Source: Halopenitus persicus
Lineage (GTDB): Archaea > Halobacteriota > Halobacteria > Halobacteriales > Haloferacaceae
Reading direction: 5' to 3'
DNA: 64,000 bases
NCBI RefSeq assembly: GCF_900107205.1
Contig: NZ_FNPC01000004.1
Coordinates: 124,001 to 188,000, forward strand
The translations under genes were made by a program, and so were the position numbers. Below the pieces are notes generated by a model. It did not search any database. It was not told where the DNA came from and was given only the letters and a program-made list of their open reading frames with translations. Positions within the stretch are counted from its first letter, which is position 1. Each line of letters starts with the position of its first letter. Positions 16,301 to 23,875 of this stretch are shown piece by piece.

Positions 16301-17446
16301 GTGGCGAACGTGACGTCGTTGGTCTGTTGTGTGGACCGATCGGGTGACGTGGCCCGGAAGACGACCGTTCCGATGCCCGTCTCCGGGTGGGAGGCCGTCC
16401 GCTCGCTGGTCACGGAGATCGGCCTCGCGGACCCCGAGGACGCGAGCGTCAACTGCATTCTGGAGGCCCTTCGCGTGGCCCGCGAACTCCGGGACGGCCG
16501 CGAGGAGGCGGTCGTCGCCGTGGTTTCCGGACGCACCGACTCCCGGGTCGGCGCGGACCGGTCGATCGCCGCCCAGATCGACGAACTCGTCGAGCGCTAC
16601 GACCCGGACTCGGCGATCGTCGTCGTCGACTCGGCCGAGGACGAGCGCGTCCTTCCCATCGTCGAATCGCGGCTCCCGGTCGACTCCGTCGACCGCGTGG
16701 TGGTCAGACAGGCCCACGACCTGGAATCGTCGTATTACCTCCTCAAGCAGTTCCTCGCCGACGAGGAGCTCCGGTCGACGGTGCTGGTCCCGGTCGGCAT
16801 CGGGCTGCTCGTGGTTCCGTCGCTGCTGTTCTGGTTCTCCCCGGAGGTCGCCGTCGCCGGACTTACCGGGCTGCTCGGCACCGCGCTCCTTTATAAGGGA
16901 CTCGCGATCGACGAGTACCTCGCCGACGTCCCCGACCGCGTCCGGGAGGCGCTGTACGCCGGCAAGGTGTCGATCGTGACCTACGTGGTCGCGGCCGGGC
17001 TCTCGCTCGTCGGGATCTTCCTCGGCGCGCTCTCGATATCGGAGCTGCCCGGCTCCCAACCGCTCGTCGTCGAGGCGATCCAGCTCGTGTACGCCGCGGT
17101 CCCGTGGCTCGCGGGCGCGGCGCTGACCGCCGCGACCGGCCGGCTCCTCGACGAGCTCATCCGCGACGAGGGGATCCGGAGCCACTTTCTGAACCTCCCG
17201 TTCGTCGCGGTCGCGGTCGGACTCGTCGTTCGCGGGTTCGCCGGCTACTTCCTCGAGCAGGAGGGGCTGTTGCCCCCGTTGTCCGCCGGCGGGGTCGTCG
17301 TCTCGCCGACCCAGCGGCTGGCGCTGTTCATCGTCGGCGGGGTCGTCGTCTCGCTGCTCGGCGTCGCGATCGCGGCGGACATGGGCGGCGACCGGCTCGA
17401 GGACGTGATCGACGCCGAGGAGGACGACCACGGCCGCGAGACCTGA
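16301..17446 (+). CDS. DUF373 family integral membrane protein
   Basis: 381 residues from a GTG; a second GTG at 16310 ('MTSLVCCVDRSGDVARKT') better matches homologue starts and cannot be excluded. A soluble N-terminal half with 'GWEAVRSLVTEIGLADPEDA' followed by 'SVNCILEALRVARELRD' and 'DSAIVVVDSAEDERVLPIVE' is the DUF373 signature. About six hydrophobic segments follow from residue 165 ('LVPVGIGLLVVPSLLFWFS' onwards). The family is archaeal with unknown function. A TATA-like 'gtttttacc' lies at 16279-16287. Convergent with the PhzF gene. Confidence 0.88.
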   Translation: MANVTSLVCCVDRSGDVARKTTVPMPVSGWEAVRSLVTEIGLADPEDASVNCILEALRVARELRDGREEAVVAVVSGRTDSRVGADRSIAAQIDELVERYDPDSAIVVVDSAEDERVLPIVESRLPVDSVDRVVVRQAHDLESSYYLLKQFLADEELRSTVLVPVGIGLLVVPSLLFWFSPEVAVAGLTGLLGTALLYKGLAIDEYLADVPDRVREALYAGKVSIVTYVVAAGLSLVGIFLGALSISELPGSQPLVVEAIQLVYAAVPWLAGAALTAATGRLLDELIRDEGIRSHFLNLPFVAVAVGLVVRGFAGYFLEQEGLLPPLSAGGVVVSPTQRLALFIVGGVVVSLLGVAIAADMGGDRLEDVIDAEEDDHGRET

Positions 17447-17538
17447 CGGGTCCGCTGGAGGCGGCTCCGTCGTCCCTCGGAACGCCTCGGAGTCCCGGCG
17501 ACGTTATGTCTCGGAGAGCCTGGCGAACGGCGGCGTCA

Positions 17539-18465
17539 TCACGCCTCGAGGATGTCGTCGTCGTCAGGCTCGGGCACGACGATCTCGCCGTCGAGGGCCC
17601 GTGCCGCCCGCCCCGCGACCGAGACGTTCGTGTCGGACGCGTCCGTCCCCGAGACGCGGACTCGGACGCGACCGGGGCGGTCCAGAACGTGGCCCTGTTC
17701 GACCACGATCTCCTCGGGGGGGTCCCCGTCGAACGCCGCCTGTCGGTGGAGATAGGCACCACAGGCCCCGCTCGCGGTGCCGGTCACTGGGTCCTCGGGG
17801 ACGCCGGCGCCGGGCGCCCACGCCCGGGCGTGAATCGTCGCGTCGGCCGCGACCGTGTCGAAGGTGAACGCGAAGACGCCGGCAGTCTCGACCTCGTCGG
17901 TCAGCGCCTCGATCACTCCCATCGACGGGTCCGCCTCGAGGAGTCGCTCGAGGAAGTTCACGGGCACCATCAGGTACGGCAATCCGGTCGTGGCGCGCGC
18001 GATCGGCAGGTCGGCGCCCACGTCCGCGAGCGCGGCCGGGTCGATCCCGATCGCCTCGCCGACCCGGTCGTACGGGAGATCGACCGGCTCGACGGTCGGG
18101 GACGACTGCGTCATCCGGACGAGACCGTCCGCGGACACCTCGATCGGCAACACCCCGACGTTCGTCTCCAGGTGGTGCGTGCCCGCCTCGATCACGTCCG
18201 CGGCGAACAGGTGCGCGTGGCTCGCGATCGTCGCGTGTCCACAGAGGTCGACCTCCTGGGTCGGCGTGAAATACCGGATCCGGCGGTCGGCCCCGGGATC
18301 GGCGGGGTCCGAGAGGAACGCCGTCTCGCTGGCCCCCAGCTCGGCCGCGATCGCCTGCGCCTGGTCGTCCGAGAGCCCCGTCGCGTCCGGCACGACGCCG
18401 GCGGCGTTGCCCGTGAACGGCTCGGTCGTGAACGCGTCGACGAGGAGCGCGCGTCGCGTTTCCAT
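17539..18465 (-). CDS. PhzF family isomerase/epimerase
   Basis: 308 residues. PhzF-fold features are present: 'VDAFTTEPFTGNAAGVV' at the start, the catalytic-type Glu in 'GASETAFLSD', 'RIRYFTPTQEVDLCGHATIA' and 'EDPVTGTASGACGAYL'. The family catalyses isomerisations in phenazine and other small-molecule pathways; nothing nearby indicates a phenazine route, so the substrate is unknown. ATG 18465. Divergent from the phosphodiesterase gene at 18532, whose promoter lies in the short gap. Confidence 0.92.
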   Translation of the reverse strand: METRRALLVDAFTTEPFTGNAAGVVPDATGLSDDQAQAIAAELGASETAFLSDPADPGADRRIRYFTPTQEVDLCGHATIASHAHLFAADVIEAGTHHLETNVGVLPIEVSADGLVRMTQSSPTVEPVDLPYDRVGEAIGIDPAALADVGADLPIARATTGLPYLMVPVNFLERLLEADPSMGVIEALTDEVETAGVFAFTFDTVAADATIHARAWAPGAGVPEDPVTGTASGACGAYLHRQAAFDGDPPEEIVVEQGHVLDRPGRVRVRVSGTDASDTNVSVAGRAARALDGEIVVPEPDDDDILEA

Positions 18466-18501
18466 ATCCCGTGGTGCCGCGGGGCGGTGAAAACCTCCAC
18501 G

Positions 18502-18509
18502 CTTTTTAC
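18502..18509 (+). promoter_or_regulatory. TATA box of the phosphodiesterase gene
   Basis: 'ctttttacc' centred near 18506 lies 26 bases before ATG 18532, the expected spacing for a leaderless haloarchaeal transcript. It supports 18532 over the in-frame ATG at 18523. Confidence 0.6.
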
Positions 18510-18531
18510 CGCGCTGCGTGGTATGGGTCGT

Positions 18532-19881
18532 ATGGGGCTGATCGACCGGTTACGCGGGACGGACGACCCTCGCGTGGTCTTCCTCGGGATCGACGGCGTG
18601 CCGTATCGGCTCATCGCCTCGGAACCCGAGACGTTCCCGAACCTGACCGCGATGATCGAGTCGGGATCCGCCGGGTCGATCGAGAGCATCTATCCGCCGG
18701 AGACGACCGCCTGTTGGCCGGCCATCACCACCGGGTCGAATCCGGGGGAAACCGGCGTCTACGGCTATCAGGACCGGGAGATCGGATCATACGAAACCTA
18801 CGTGCCGATGGGCCGGGACGTCCAGCACGACCGGATCTGGGACCGGGTCACCGAGGCGGGCCGCGACGCGAGCGTCTTCAACGTCCCCGTGACGTTTCCG
18901 CCACAGCGGACGGTTCAGCGGATGGTGTCGGGCTTTCTGGCGCCCGACGTCGACGCGGCCGCGACGCCCGAGGAGCTGCGGTCGTATCTGGACTCCATCG
19001 ACTACCTGATCGACGTCAACGCCAAGCTCGGCCACCGCGCGGACAAATCGGACTTCCTCGACCACGCCCGGCGGACGCTCGACCGCCGCCAGACGGCGTT
19101 CCGCGAGTACGTCGAGCGCGACGACTGGGACCTGTTCGTCGGCGTCTACCTCACCCCCGACCGGATCAACCACTTCCTGTTCGACCAGTACGTCTCCGGT
19201 GGACCCGACCGCGAGGCGTTCCTGTCGTTCTACGAGCGGCTCGACGAGCACATCGGCGCGATCCGCGACGCGCTCGACCGCGACACGACCCTGGTCGTCG
19301 CCTCCGACCACGGGTTCGCGCCGATCGACCGCGTCGTCAACTGCAACGAGTGGCTCGAACGGACCGACTGGCTCGCCTTCCGGGACCGCGACCACGACGC
19401 GCTCGCCGACATCGCCGACGACGCCCGGGCCTACTCGCTCGGTCCGGGTCGGTTCTACCTGAACCTCGAGGGGCGTGAGCCCCGCGGATCGGTTTCCCGG
19501 GCGGAGTACGAGGAGACGCGGGCGGAGTTAAAGCGGCAGCTCGAGGATCTCGAGTCGCCGGCCGGCGACCCCGTCGTTCGGCGGGTCGTCGAGACGGAGA
19601 CCGCCTTCCGCGGCGACCACGACGAGATCGCTCCCGACCTGGTCGCCATCCCGCACGACGGGTTCGACCTCAAGGCGGACTTCGTCGGCCACGAGGCGGT
19701 CTTCGAGGACCCGGGGCCGCGGACCGGAATGCACAGCTTCGACGACGCCGCGCTCCTGATCGACGAGCCGGGCGTCACGATCGACGACGCCGACATCCTC
19801 GACATCGCGCCGACGCTGCTCCAGCTGCTCGACGTGTCGTTCGAGCGGACCGCCTTCGACGGCGCGAGCCTGGTGCAGTGA
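18532..19881 (+). CDS. Alkaline-phosphatase superfamily phosphodiesterase
   Basis: 449 residues. Type I phosphodiesterase/nucleotide pyrophosphatase features: 'VVFLGIDGVPYRLI' (first metal Asp), the nucleophile Thr region 'SIYPPETTACWPAITTGSNP', 'VYLTPDRINHFLFDQY' (Asp and His), 'LVVASDHGFAPID' (Asp-His pair) and 'RTGMHSFDDAALL' (last His). It hydrolyses phosphodiester or pyrophosphate bonds; the substrate could be a nucleotide sugar or lipid intermediate but is unknown. No signal peptide, so it is probably cytoplasmic. The open frame extends far upstream in antisense to neighbours, which is ignored. Confidence 0.9.
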   Translation: MGLIDRLRGTDDPRVVFLGIDGVPYRLIASEPETFPNLTAMIESGSAGSIESIYPPETTACWPAITTGSNPGETGVYGYQDREIGSYETYVPMGRDVQHDRIWDRVTEAGRDASVFNVPVTFPPQRTVQRMVSGFLAPDVDAAATPEELRSYLDSIDYLIDVNAKLGHRADKSDFLDHARRTLDRRQTAFREYVERDDWDLFVGVYLTPDRINHFLFDQYVSGGPDREAFLSFYERLDEHIGAIRDALDRDTTLVVASDHGFAPIDRVVNCNEWLERTDWLAFRDRDHDALADIADDARAYSLGPGRFYLNLEGREPRGSVSRAEYEETRAELKRQLEDLESPAGDPVVRRVVETETAFRGDHDEIAPDLVAIPHDGFDLKADFVGHEAVFEDPGPRTGMHSFDDAALLIDEPGVTIDDADILDIAPTLLQLLDVSFERTAFDGASLVQ

Positions 19882-19937
19882 CGGTTCCCGGTGCGGGCTC
19901 GCCACGGGGACGGTCCCTCCGGTGCGACCCGGCCGAC

Positions 19938-19945
19938 CGTTTTAA
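19938..19945 (+). promoter_or_regulatory. TATA box for the 43-residue membrane protein
   Basis: 'ccgttttaag' spans 19938-19946, about 27 bases before ATG 19970, consistent with a leaderless transcript. This is the main evidence, besides the hydrophobic coding content, that the tiny frame is a gene. Confidence 0.55.
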
Positions 19946-19969
19946 GAGATCGGGGCTCCATCCGCCGGT

Positions 19970-20101
19970 ATGGACCTCGATACGCTGTCACACCCCGGAT
20001 TCCGCACGCTCCTCGGCGTCGGGCTCGGATACGGCGCGCTGCTCGCGTTCATTCTCGTCGCGCTGTTTCTCGTTCCGTACGCGATCTTCGTCGGGATCTG
20101 A
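19970..20101 (+). CDS. 43-residue single-pass membrane protein
   Basis: Starts 'MDLDTLSHPGFRTLLGVGLG' and continues into a hydrophobic stretch of about 20 residues ending 'FLVPYAIFVGI'. Only one transmembrane helix fits. It is between the phosphodiesterase gene and pan (convergent). A TATA box at leaderless distance, a GC-biased third codon position and a sensible stop support reality. Comparable micro-membrane proteins exist in haloarchaea, function unknown. Confidence 0.72.
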   Translation: MDLDTLSHPGFRTLLGVGLGYGALLAFILVALFLVPYAIFVGI

Positions 20102-20176
20102 CGGGCGTGCGACCAGCGCGGAGCGATCGGACCGCCATCGGAGTCGGAACCGCAGCCGACCGGGTCGGGGCGTCTT

Positions 20177-21394
20177 TTAGGCGAACGCGACCGAGTCGCC
20201 AACGTCGGCCTCCTCGGTCTGCTGGAGCTTCTCGTGGGCGGACTCGAAGTCGGCCATCGTCACCTCGGTCCGGTCGTCGCGGATGGCGAACATCCCGGCC
20301 TCGGTGCAGATCGCCTTGATGTCGGCGCCGGAGGCGTCCGAGACGGTCTCGGCCAGCTCGCCGAAGTCGACGTCGTCGGAGACGTTCATCTTCCGGGTGT
20401 GGATGCGGAAGATGATCTCCCGGCCGTCGGCCTCGGGCTTGGGGACCTCGATGAGGCGGTCGAAGCGGCCGGGTCGGAGGATCGCCTCGTCGAGCATGTC
20501 GAACCGGTTCGTGGCCGCGATGATGCGGACCTCCCCGCGCTCCTCGAAGCCGTCCATCTCGGAGAGCAGCTGCATCATCGTCCGCTGGACCTCGGCGTCG
20601 CCGGAGGTCTTCGAGTCCGTCCGCTTGGCGGCGATCGCGTCGATCTCGTCGATGAAGATCACCGCGGGCTCGTTCTCGCGGGCGACCTCGAAGAGGTCGC
20701 GGACGAGCTTGGCCCCCTCGCCGATGAACTTGTGCACCAGCTCGGAGCCGGCCATCTTGATGAAGGAGGCGTCGGTCTGGTTGGCGACGGCCTTCGCGAG
20801 CATCGTCTTGCCGGTGCCCGGCGGGCCGTGCAGCAGGACGCCGCTGGGCGGCTGGATGCCGACGTCCTCGAACATGTCCGGCTGCTTGAGGGGCATCTCG
20901 ACGGTCTCGCGGACCTCCTGGAGCTGGTCGTCCAGGCCGCCGATGTCCTCGTAGGTCACGTCCGGGGAGTGGTCGACCTGCATCACGCGGGCGCGGACGT
21001 CGGTCTCCTTCTCGAGCCGCTTGACCACCGAGAGGGAGTTGTTGACCGCGACGCGGTCGTCGGGGGCCAGATCCTCGCGCATCTCCTCGGTGACCTCGGT
21101 GAGCGCCTCCTGGTTGTTGCCGTGCTGTTTGATCACGACGCCCTCGTCGGTGAGCTCCTGGACGGTGGCGACGAACAGCGGCGACTGCTTCAGTTTCTTG
21201 TTCTCGTGGGTGAGCCGCTCGAGCTTCTGTTGATACTTGTTGTTCTCGGCGTTCGCGTCGAGGAGCCGGTCGCGCATCTCCTCGTTCTGCGACTCGAGGA
21301 TCTCGAGCCGTTCCTCGAGCACCTCGATCTTCTCCTGTTGCGACGTCGAATCCTCGTCGTAGGGCATCTCGACGTCGTCCACAGTGTCGGTCAT
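20177..21394 (-). CDS. pan: Proteasome-activating nucleotidase PAN (AAA+ ATPase)
   Basis: Hexameric unfoldase that feeds substrates to the 20S proteasome. 405 residues: N-terminal coiled coil (about 20-70, 'KIEVLEERLEILESQNEEM'), OB domain (about 70-140), Walker A 'GPPGTGKT' at 190-197, Walker B 'FIDEID' around 247-252, sensor and arginine-finger region 'ATNRFDMLDEAILRPGRFDR'. The C-terminus 'DSVAFA' is a hydrophobic-aromatic-X end, a variant of the HbYX motif used to open the proteasome gate. ATG 21394. Divergent from the winged-helix regulator at 21566. Confidence 0.97.
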   Translation of the reverse strand: MTDTVDDVEMPYDEDSTSQQEKIEVLEERLEILESQNEEMRDRLLDANAENNKYQQKLERLTHENKKLKQSPLFVATVQELTDEGVVIKQHGNNQEALTEVTEEMREDLAPDDRVAVNNSLSVVKRLEKETDVRARVMQVDHSPDVTYEDIGGLDDQLQEVRETVEMPLKQPDMFEDVGIQPPSGVLLHGPPGTGKTMLAKAVANQTDASFIKMAGSELVHKFIGEGAKLVRDLFEVARENEPAVIFIDEIDAIAAKRTDSKTSGDAEVQRTMMQLLSEMDGFEERGEVRIIAATNRFDMLDEAILRPGRFDRLIEVPKPEADGREIIFRIHTRKMNVSDDVDFGELAETVSDASGADIKAICTEAGMFAIRDDRTEVTMADFESAHEKLQQTEEADVGDSVAFA

Positions 21395-21426
21395 CGAACC
21401 GTGTTACGCCGGTCATCACTAAGAGG

Positions 21427-21456
21427 CTTCGGGTAAGCCACCTTCGGGTAAGCCAC
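21427..21456. repeat. Two-copy 15-bp direct repeat upstream of pan
   Basis: 'cttcgggtaagccac' occurs exactly twice in tandem (21427-21441, 21442-21456), 33 bases or more before the pan start codon. It may be a regulatory duplication or another of the short tandem repeats of this genome. Confidence 0.7.
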
Positions 21457-21507
21457 CTTCCGCGGCTCCCGTCCGTCGTTCCGTCCTCCATTGCCGCTTG
21501 ATTCCTA

Positions 21508-21553
21508 TGAGTAATATCTATCGATAGTAAATATTATTTACTAGCATTACTCA
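21508..21553. promoter_or_regulatory. Nested palindromes overlapping the promoter of the winged-helix gene
   Basis: An AT-rich island holds three inverted repeats: outer arms TGAGTAAT (21508-21515) and ATTACTCA (21546-21553); CTATCGATAG (21518-21527); and TAGTAAAT-ATT-ATTTACTA (21525-21543). The last overlaps the position expected for the TATA box of the gene starting at 21566. The arrangement is that of operator sites for a dimeric regulator, most simply autoregulation by the adjacent HTH protein. Confidence 0.7.
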
Positions 21554-21565
21554 CGTTCAATCACA

Positions 21566-21859
21566 ATGAGTGCACCAGAGGCCGTCCGCGCCGACAACGC
21601 CAACGCCGATGCCAACGCAGATGCCGACGACGTCGTCGATCGCTGGGAGCCCGTCCGCGATCTCCCTCCGAGCGCCAAGCTCGTCGCGAAGGTGCTCGAT
21701 TACAACGAGACCCTGACGCAGAGCGAGCTCGCCGAGGAAACGTTGCTTCCCCCGCGAACCGTCCGGTACGCCCTCTCCCGGCTCGAGGAGGAGGACGTCG
21801 TCGACTCCCGGTTCTCCTTCGCCGACGCCCGGAAGCGGCTCTACTCCCTGTCGCTGTAG
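21566..21859 (+). CDS. Small MarR-like winged-helix transcriptional regulator
   Basis: 97 residues. After a disordered start ('ADNANADANADADD') comes a compact winged helix: 'LPPSAKLVAKVLDYNETLTQ' (helix 1), 'SELAEETLLPPRTVRYALSR' (recognition HTH), 'LEEEDVVDSRFSFADARKRL' (wing). Such 90-100 residue single-domain regulators are common in haloarchaea. It has no sensor domain. The palindromes just upstream suggest autoregulation. It diverges from pan, which could be a target. ATG 21566 follows 'caatcacaatg'. Confidence 0.88.
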   Translation: MSAPEAVRADNANADANADADDVVDRWEPVRDLPPSAKLVAKVLDYNETLTQSELAEETLLPPRTVRYALSRLEEEDVVDSRFSFADARKRLYSLSL

Positions 21860-21873
21860 GCCGTTCGTCCTCC

Positions 21874-21924
21874 CTTCCGCGGTTTGCTCCCTTCCGCGGT
21901 TTGCTCCCTTCCGCGGTTTGCTCC
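21874..21924. repeat. Three perfect 17-bp tandem units after the winged-helix gene
   Basis: 'cttccgcggtttgctcc' is repeated exactly at 21874, 21891 and 21908, fifteen bases after the stop codon of the regulator gene. Confidence 0.95.
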
Positions 21925-21996
21925 CCGCTTCGGCCGTCAGCGACCGTCCCGAATCCCTCCCGACGGCTTTTATACCAAACCGACACAGCGACCCGT

Positions 21997-22494
21997 ATGA
22001 CACCCTCCGGAACCAGCCGCGTCAAGCGGACGCTCGAGCTGCTCGCCGCCCGGTCCGACACCGATCGGCCGCCCTACCTCGCGGTCATCGACGAGGCGGA
22101 CGCCGCCCGCCGGGACCTCGAGCGCGCTGCTGGCTTCCTCGAGTCCGTCGGACTCGACCGGCTCGACGCCGCGATCGAGTCGGCCGCCGCGGACGGCGCG
22201 ACCGACGCCGCCGACCGCGGGCGAGCCGCGCGATCGGCGTACCGGGACCTTCGCCGTGCCGCTGCCGGCGATGCCGCTGCCGGCGATGCCGCTTCCGGGG
22301 ATGGCGGCGCCGGCGATGCCGCTTCCGATGATGTCGACACCGGTGACGGAACCGCCGGTGACGCCGCTACCGGTGGCGTTGCCGGTGATGACCGCAGCGG
22401 CGACGCCGACTCCGCTCGGCGTTCCGACCGGGATCACTTCCACCCCGGCGGCGGAACGGCTAAAAGGCGGACGGCTCAAGGGTCGAGACAATGA
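21997..22494 (+). CDS. Uncharacterised haloarchaeal protein upstream of mre11
   Basis: 165 residues. The first 100 are helical and Arg/Ala/Asp-rich ('SRVKRTLELLAARSD', 'EADAARRDLERAAGFLESVG', 'RSAYRDLRRAA'). The rest is low complexity built on 'AAGDAA/ASGDGGAGDAAS', encoded by an imperfect 12-15 bp repeat at about 22255-22400. A 'ttttata' element (21968-21974) is 26 bases before ATG 21997, so the transcript is probably leaderless. The gene ends 16 bases before the mre11 ATG and may be co-transcribed. No known domain; a role with Mre11-Rad50 is inference from position. Confidence 0.75.
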   Translation: MTPSGTSRVKRTLELLAARSDTDRPPYLAVIDEADAARRDLERAAGFLESVGLDRLDAAIESAAADGATDAADRGRAARSAYRDLRRAAAGDAAAGDAASGDGGAGDAASDDVDTGDGTAGDAATGGVAGDDRSGDADSARRSDRDHFHPGGGTAKRRTAQGSRQ

Positions 22495-22510
22495 CGCGGG
22501 TGACGCGGCT

Positions 22511-23875
22511 ATGACTCGGGTGATCCACACCGGCGACACCCACATCGGGTATCGACAGTACCACTCGTCGGTCCGCCGGCGGGACTTCCTCGAGGCGTTC
22601 GAGGCCGTCGTCTCGGACGCGATCGAGTCGGACGTCGCGGCCGTGGTTCACGCGGGCGACCTCTTTCACGACCGGCGGCCGGACCTTCCGGACCTGCTCG
22701 GGACGCTGTCGGCCCTCCGCCGCCTCGACGACGCCGGGATCCCCTTCCTCGCGATCGTGGGCAACCACGAGTCGACCCGCCACGGACAGTGGATCGACCT
22801 CTTCGAGCGGCTCGGACTCGCCACCCGGCTCGACGACGCGCCGACCGTCGTCGGGGACGTCGCCTTCTACGGGCTCGACCACGTCCCGGCTTCGCGGCGG
22901 GACGACCTCGAGTACGCCTTCGATCCCCACCAGGCGGACCACGCGGCCCTGGTCGCCCACGGTCTGTTCGAGCCGTTCGCGCACGCCGACTGGGACACCG
23001 AGACCGTCCTCGCGGAGAGCGACGTGGACTTCGACGCGCTGCTGCTCGGAGACAACCACGAGCCGGGGCAAGCGACGGTCCGTGACACCTGGGTGACGTA
23101 TCCTGGATCCACCGAGCGCGCGAGCGCGAGCGAGCGCGAGGGACGGGGATACAATCTGATCACCTTCGCCGACGACGTCGACATCCGGCGTCGCGCCCTC
23201 GAGACGCGTCCGTTCGTCTTCGTCGACGTGGAGCTCCGCGACGGCGAGGGAGCGCCCCGGGTCCGCGAGCAGCTCCGGCAGCACGATCTGACCGACGCGG
23301 TCGTGATCGTCGAGGTAACCGGCTCGGGCGAGCCGGTGACGCCAGCGGCGATCGAGGAGGCGGCGGTCGAGGACGGTGCCCTCATCGCCCGCGTCACCGA
23401 CCGCCGGGAGATCGACGACGAGGCAGACGTCGACGTCAGCTTCGCGGACCCCGACGACGCCGTTCGCGAGCGCCTCGCGGACCTCGATCCCTCGCCGGCG
23501 GCGATGGACGTCGACGAGGCAGTCCGGTCGGAAACGATCGCGGACAGCGCCGTCCGGTCGACGGTCACGGACCGAATCGAGGAGCGGCTCGAGGACGGCG
23601 ATCTGACGGCGGCGACGTCATCGGCGGCGCCGCCGGAGGGAACCGAGGCCGCCGCAGGAACGACCCCGGAACCAGCCACGGACGCGGCGGCTGACGGACC
23701 GAACGCCGCCGATGCGTCCGGAGATGGCCACGCTTCGGTGGAGACGGATGACCAGGACTCGATGGAGACGGACGACCAGGCCTCGATGGAGACGGACGAC
23801 CAAGCCTCGATGGAGACGGACGACCAAGCCTCGATGGAGACGGACGACCAGGCCTCGATGGAGGAGTTCCGATGA
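22511..23875 (+). CDS. mre11: DNA double-strand break repair nuclease Mre11
   Basis: Metallophosphoesterase nuclease of the Mre11-Rad50 complex. 454 residues. Motifs: 'HTGDTHIGYRQY' (I), 'VVHAGDLFHDRRP' (II), 'AIVGNHESTRHGQW' (III), 'ALVAHGLFEPF' and 'LLLGDNHEPGQA' (late His motif). The capping domain follows to about residue 370. The C-terminal 80 residues are low complexity, including five copies of METDDQAS. ATG 22511 gives 'MTRVIHTGDTHIG'; a decoy ATG 20 bases upstream (22491) is in another frame. The stop overlaps the rad50 ATG by four bases. Confidence 0.96.
   Translation: MTRVIHTGDTHIGYRQYHSSVRRRDFLEAFEAVVSDAIESDVAAVVHAGDLFHDRRPDLPDLLGTLSALRRLDDAGIPFLAIVGNHESTRHGQWIDLFERLGLATRLDDAPTVVGDVAFYGLDHVPASRRDDLEYAFDPHQADHAALVAHGLFEPFAHADWDTETVLAESDVDFDALLLGDNHEPGQATVRDTWVTYPGSTERASASEREGRGYNLITFADDVDIRRRALETRPFVFVDVELRDGEGAPRVREQLRQHDLTDAVVIVEVTGSGEPVTPAAIEEAAVEDGALIARVTDRREIDDEADVDVSFADPDDAVRERLADLDPSPAAMDVDEAVRSETIADSAVRSTVTDRIEERLEDGDLTAATSSAAPPEGTEAAAGTTPEPATDAAADGPNAADASGDGHASVETDDQDSMETDDQASMETDDQASMETDDQASMETDDQASMEEFR
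23741..23860 (+). repeat. Five-copy 24-bp coding repeat in mre11
   Basis: Units of 24 bases from 23741 encode ETDDQDSM or ETDDQASM in frame, so the repeat length is a multiple of three and keeps the frame into the final 'EEFR'. Differences are a few synonymous changes (caggcc/caagcc), indicating recent expansion. Confidence 0.95.

Noticed and set aside
23741-23860. CRISPR or mobile repeat in mre11
   Set aside because: It is an in-frame coding repeat with no spacer diversity.
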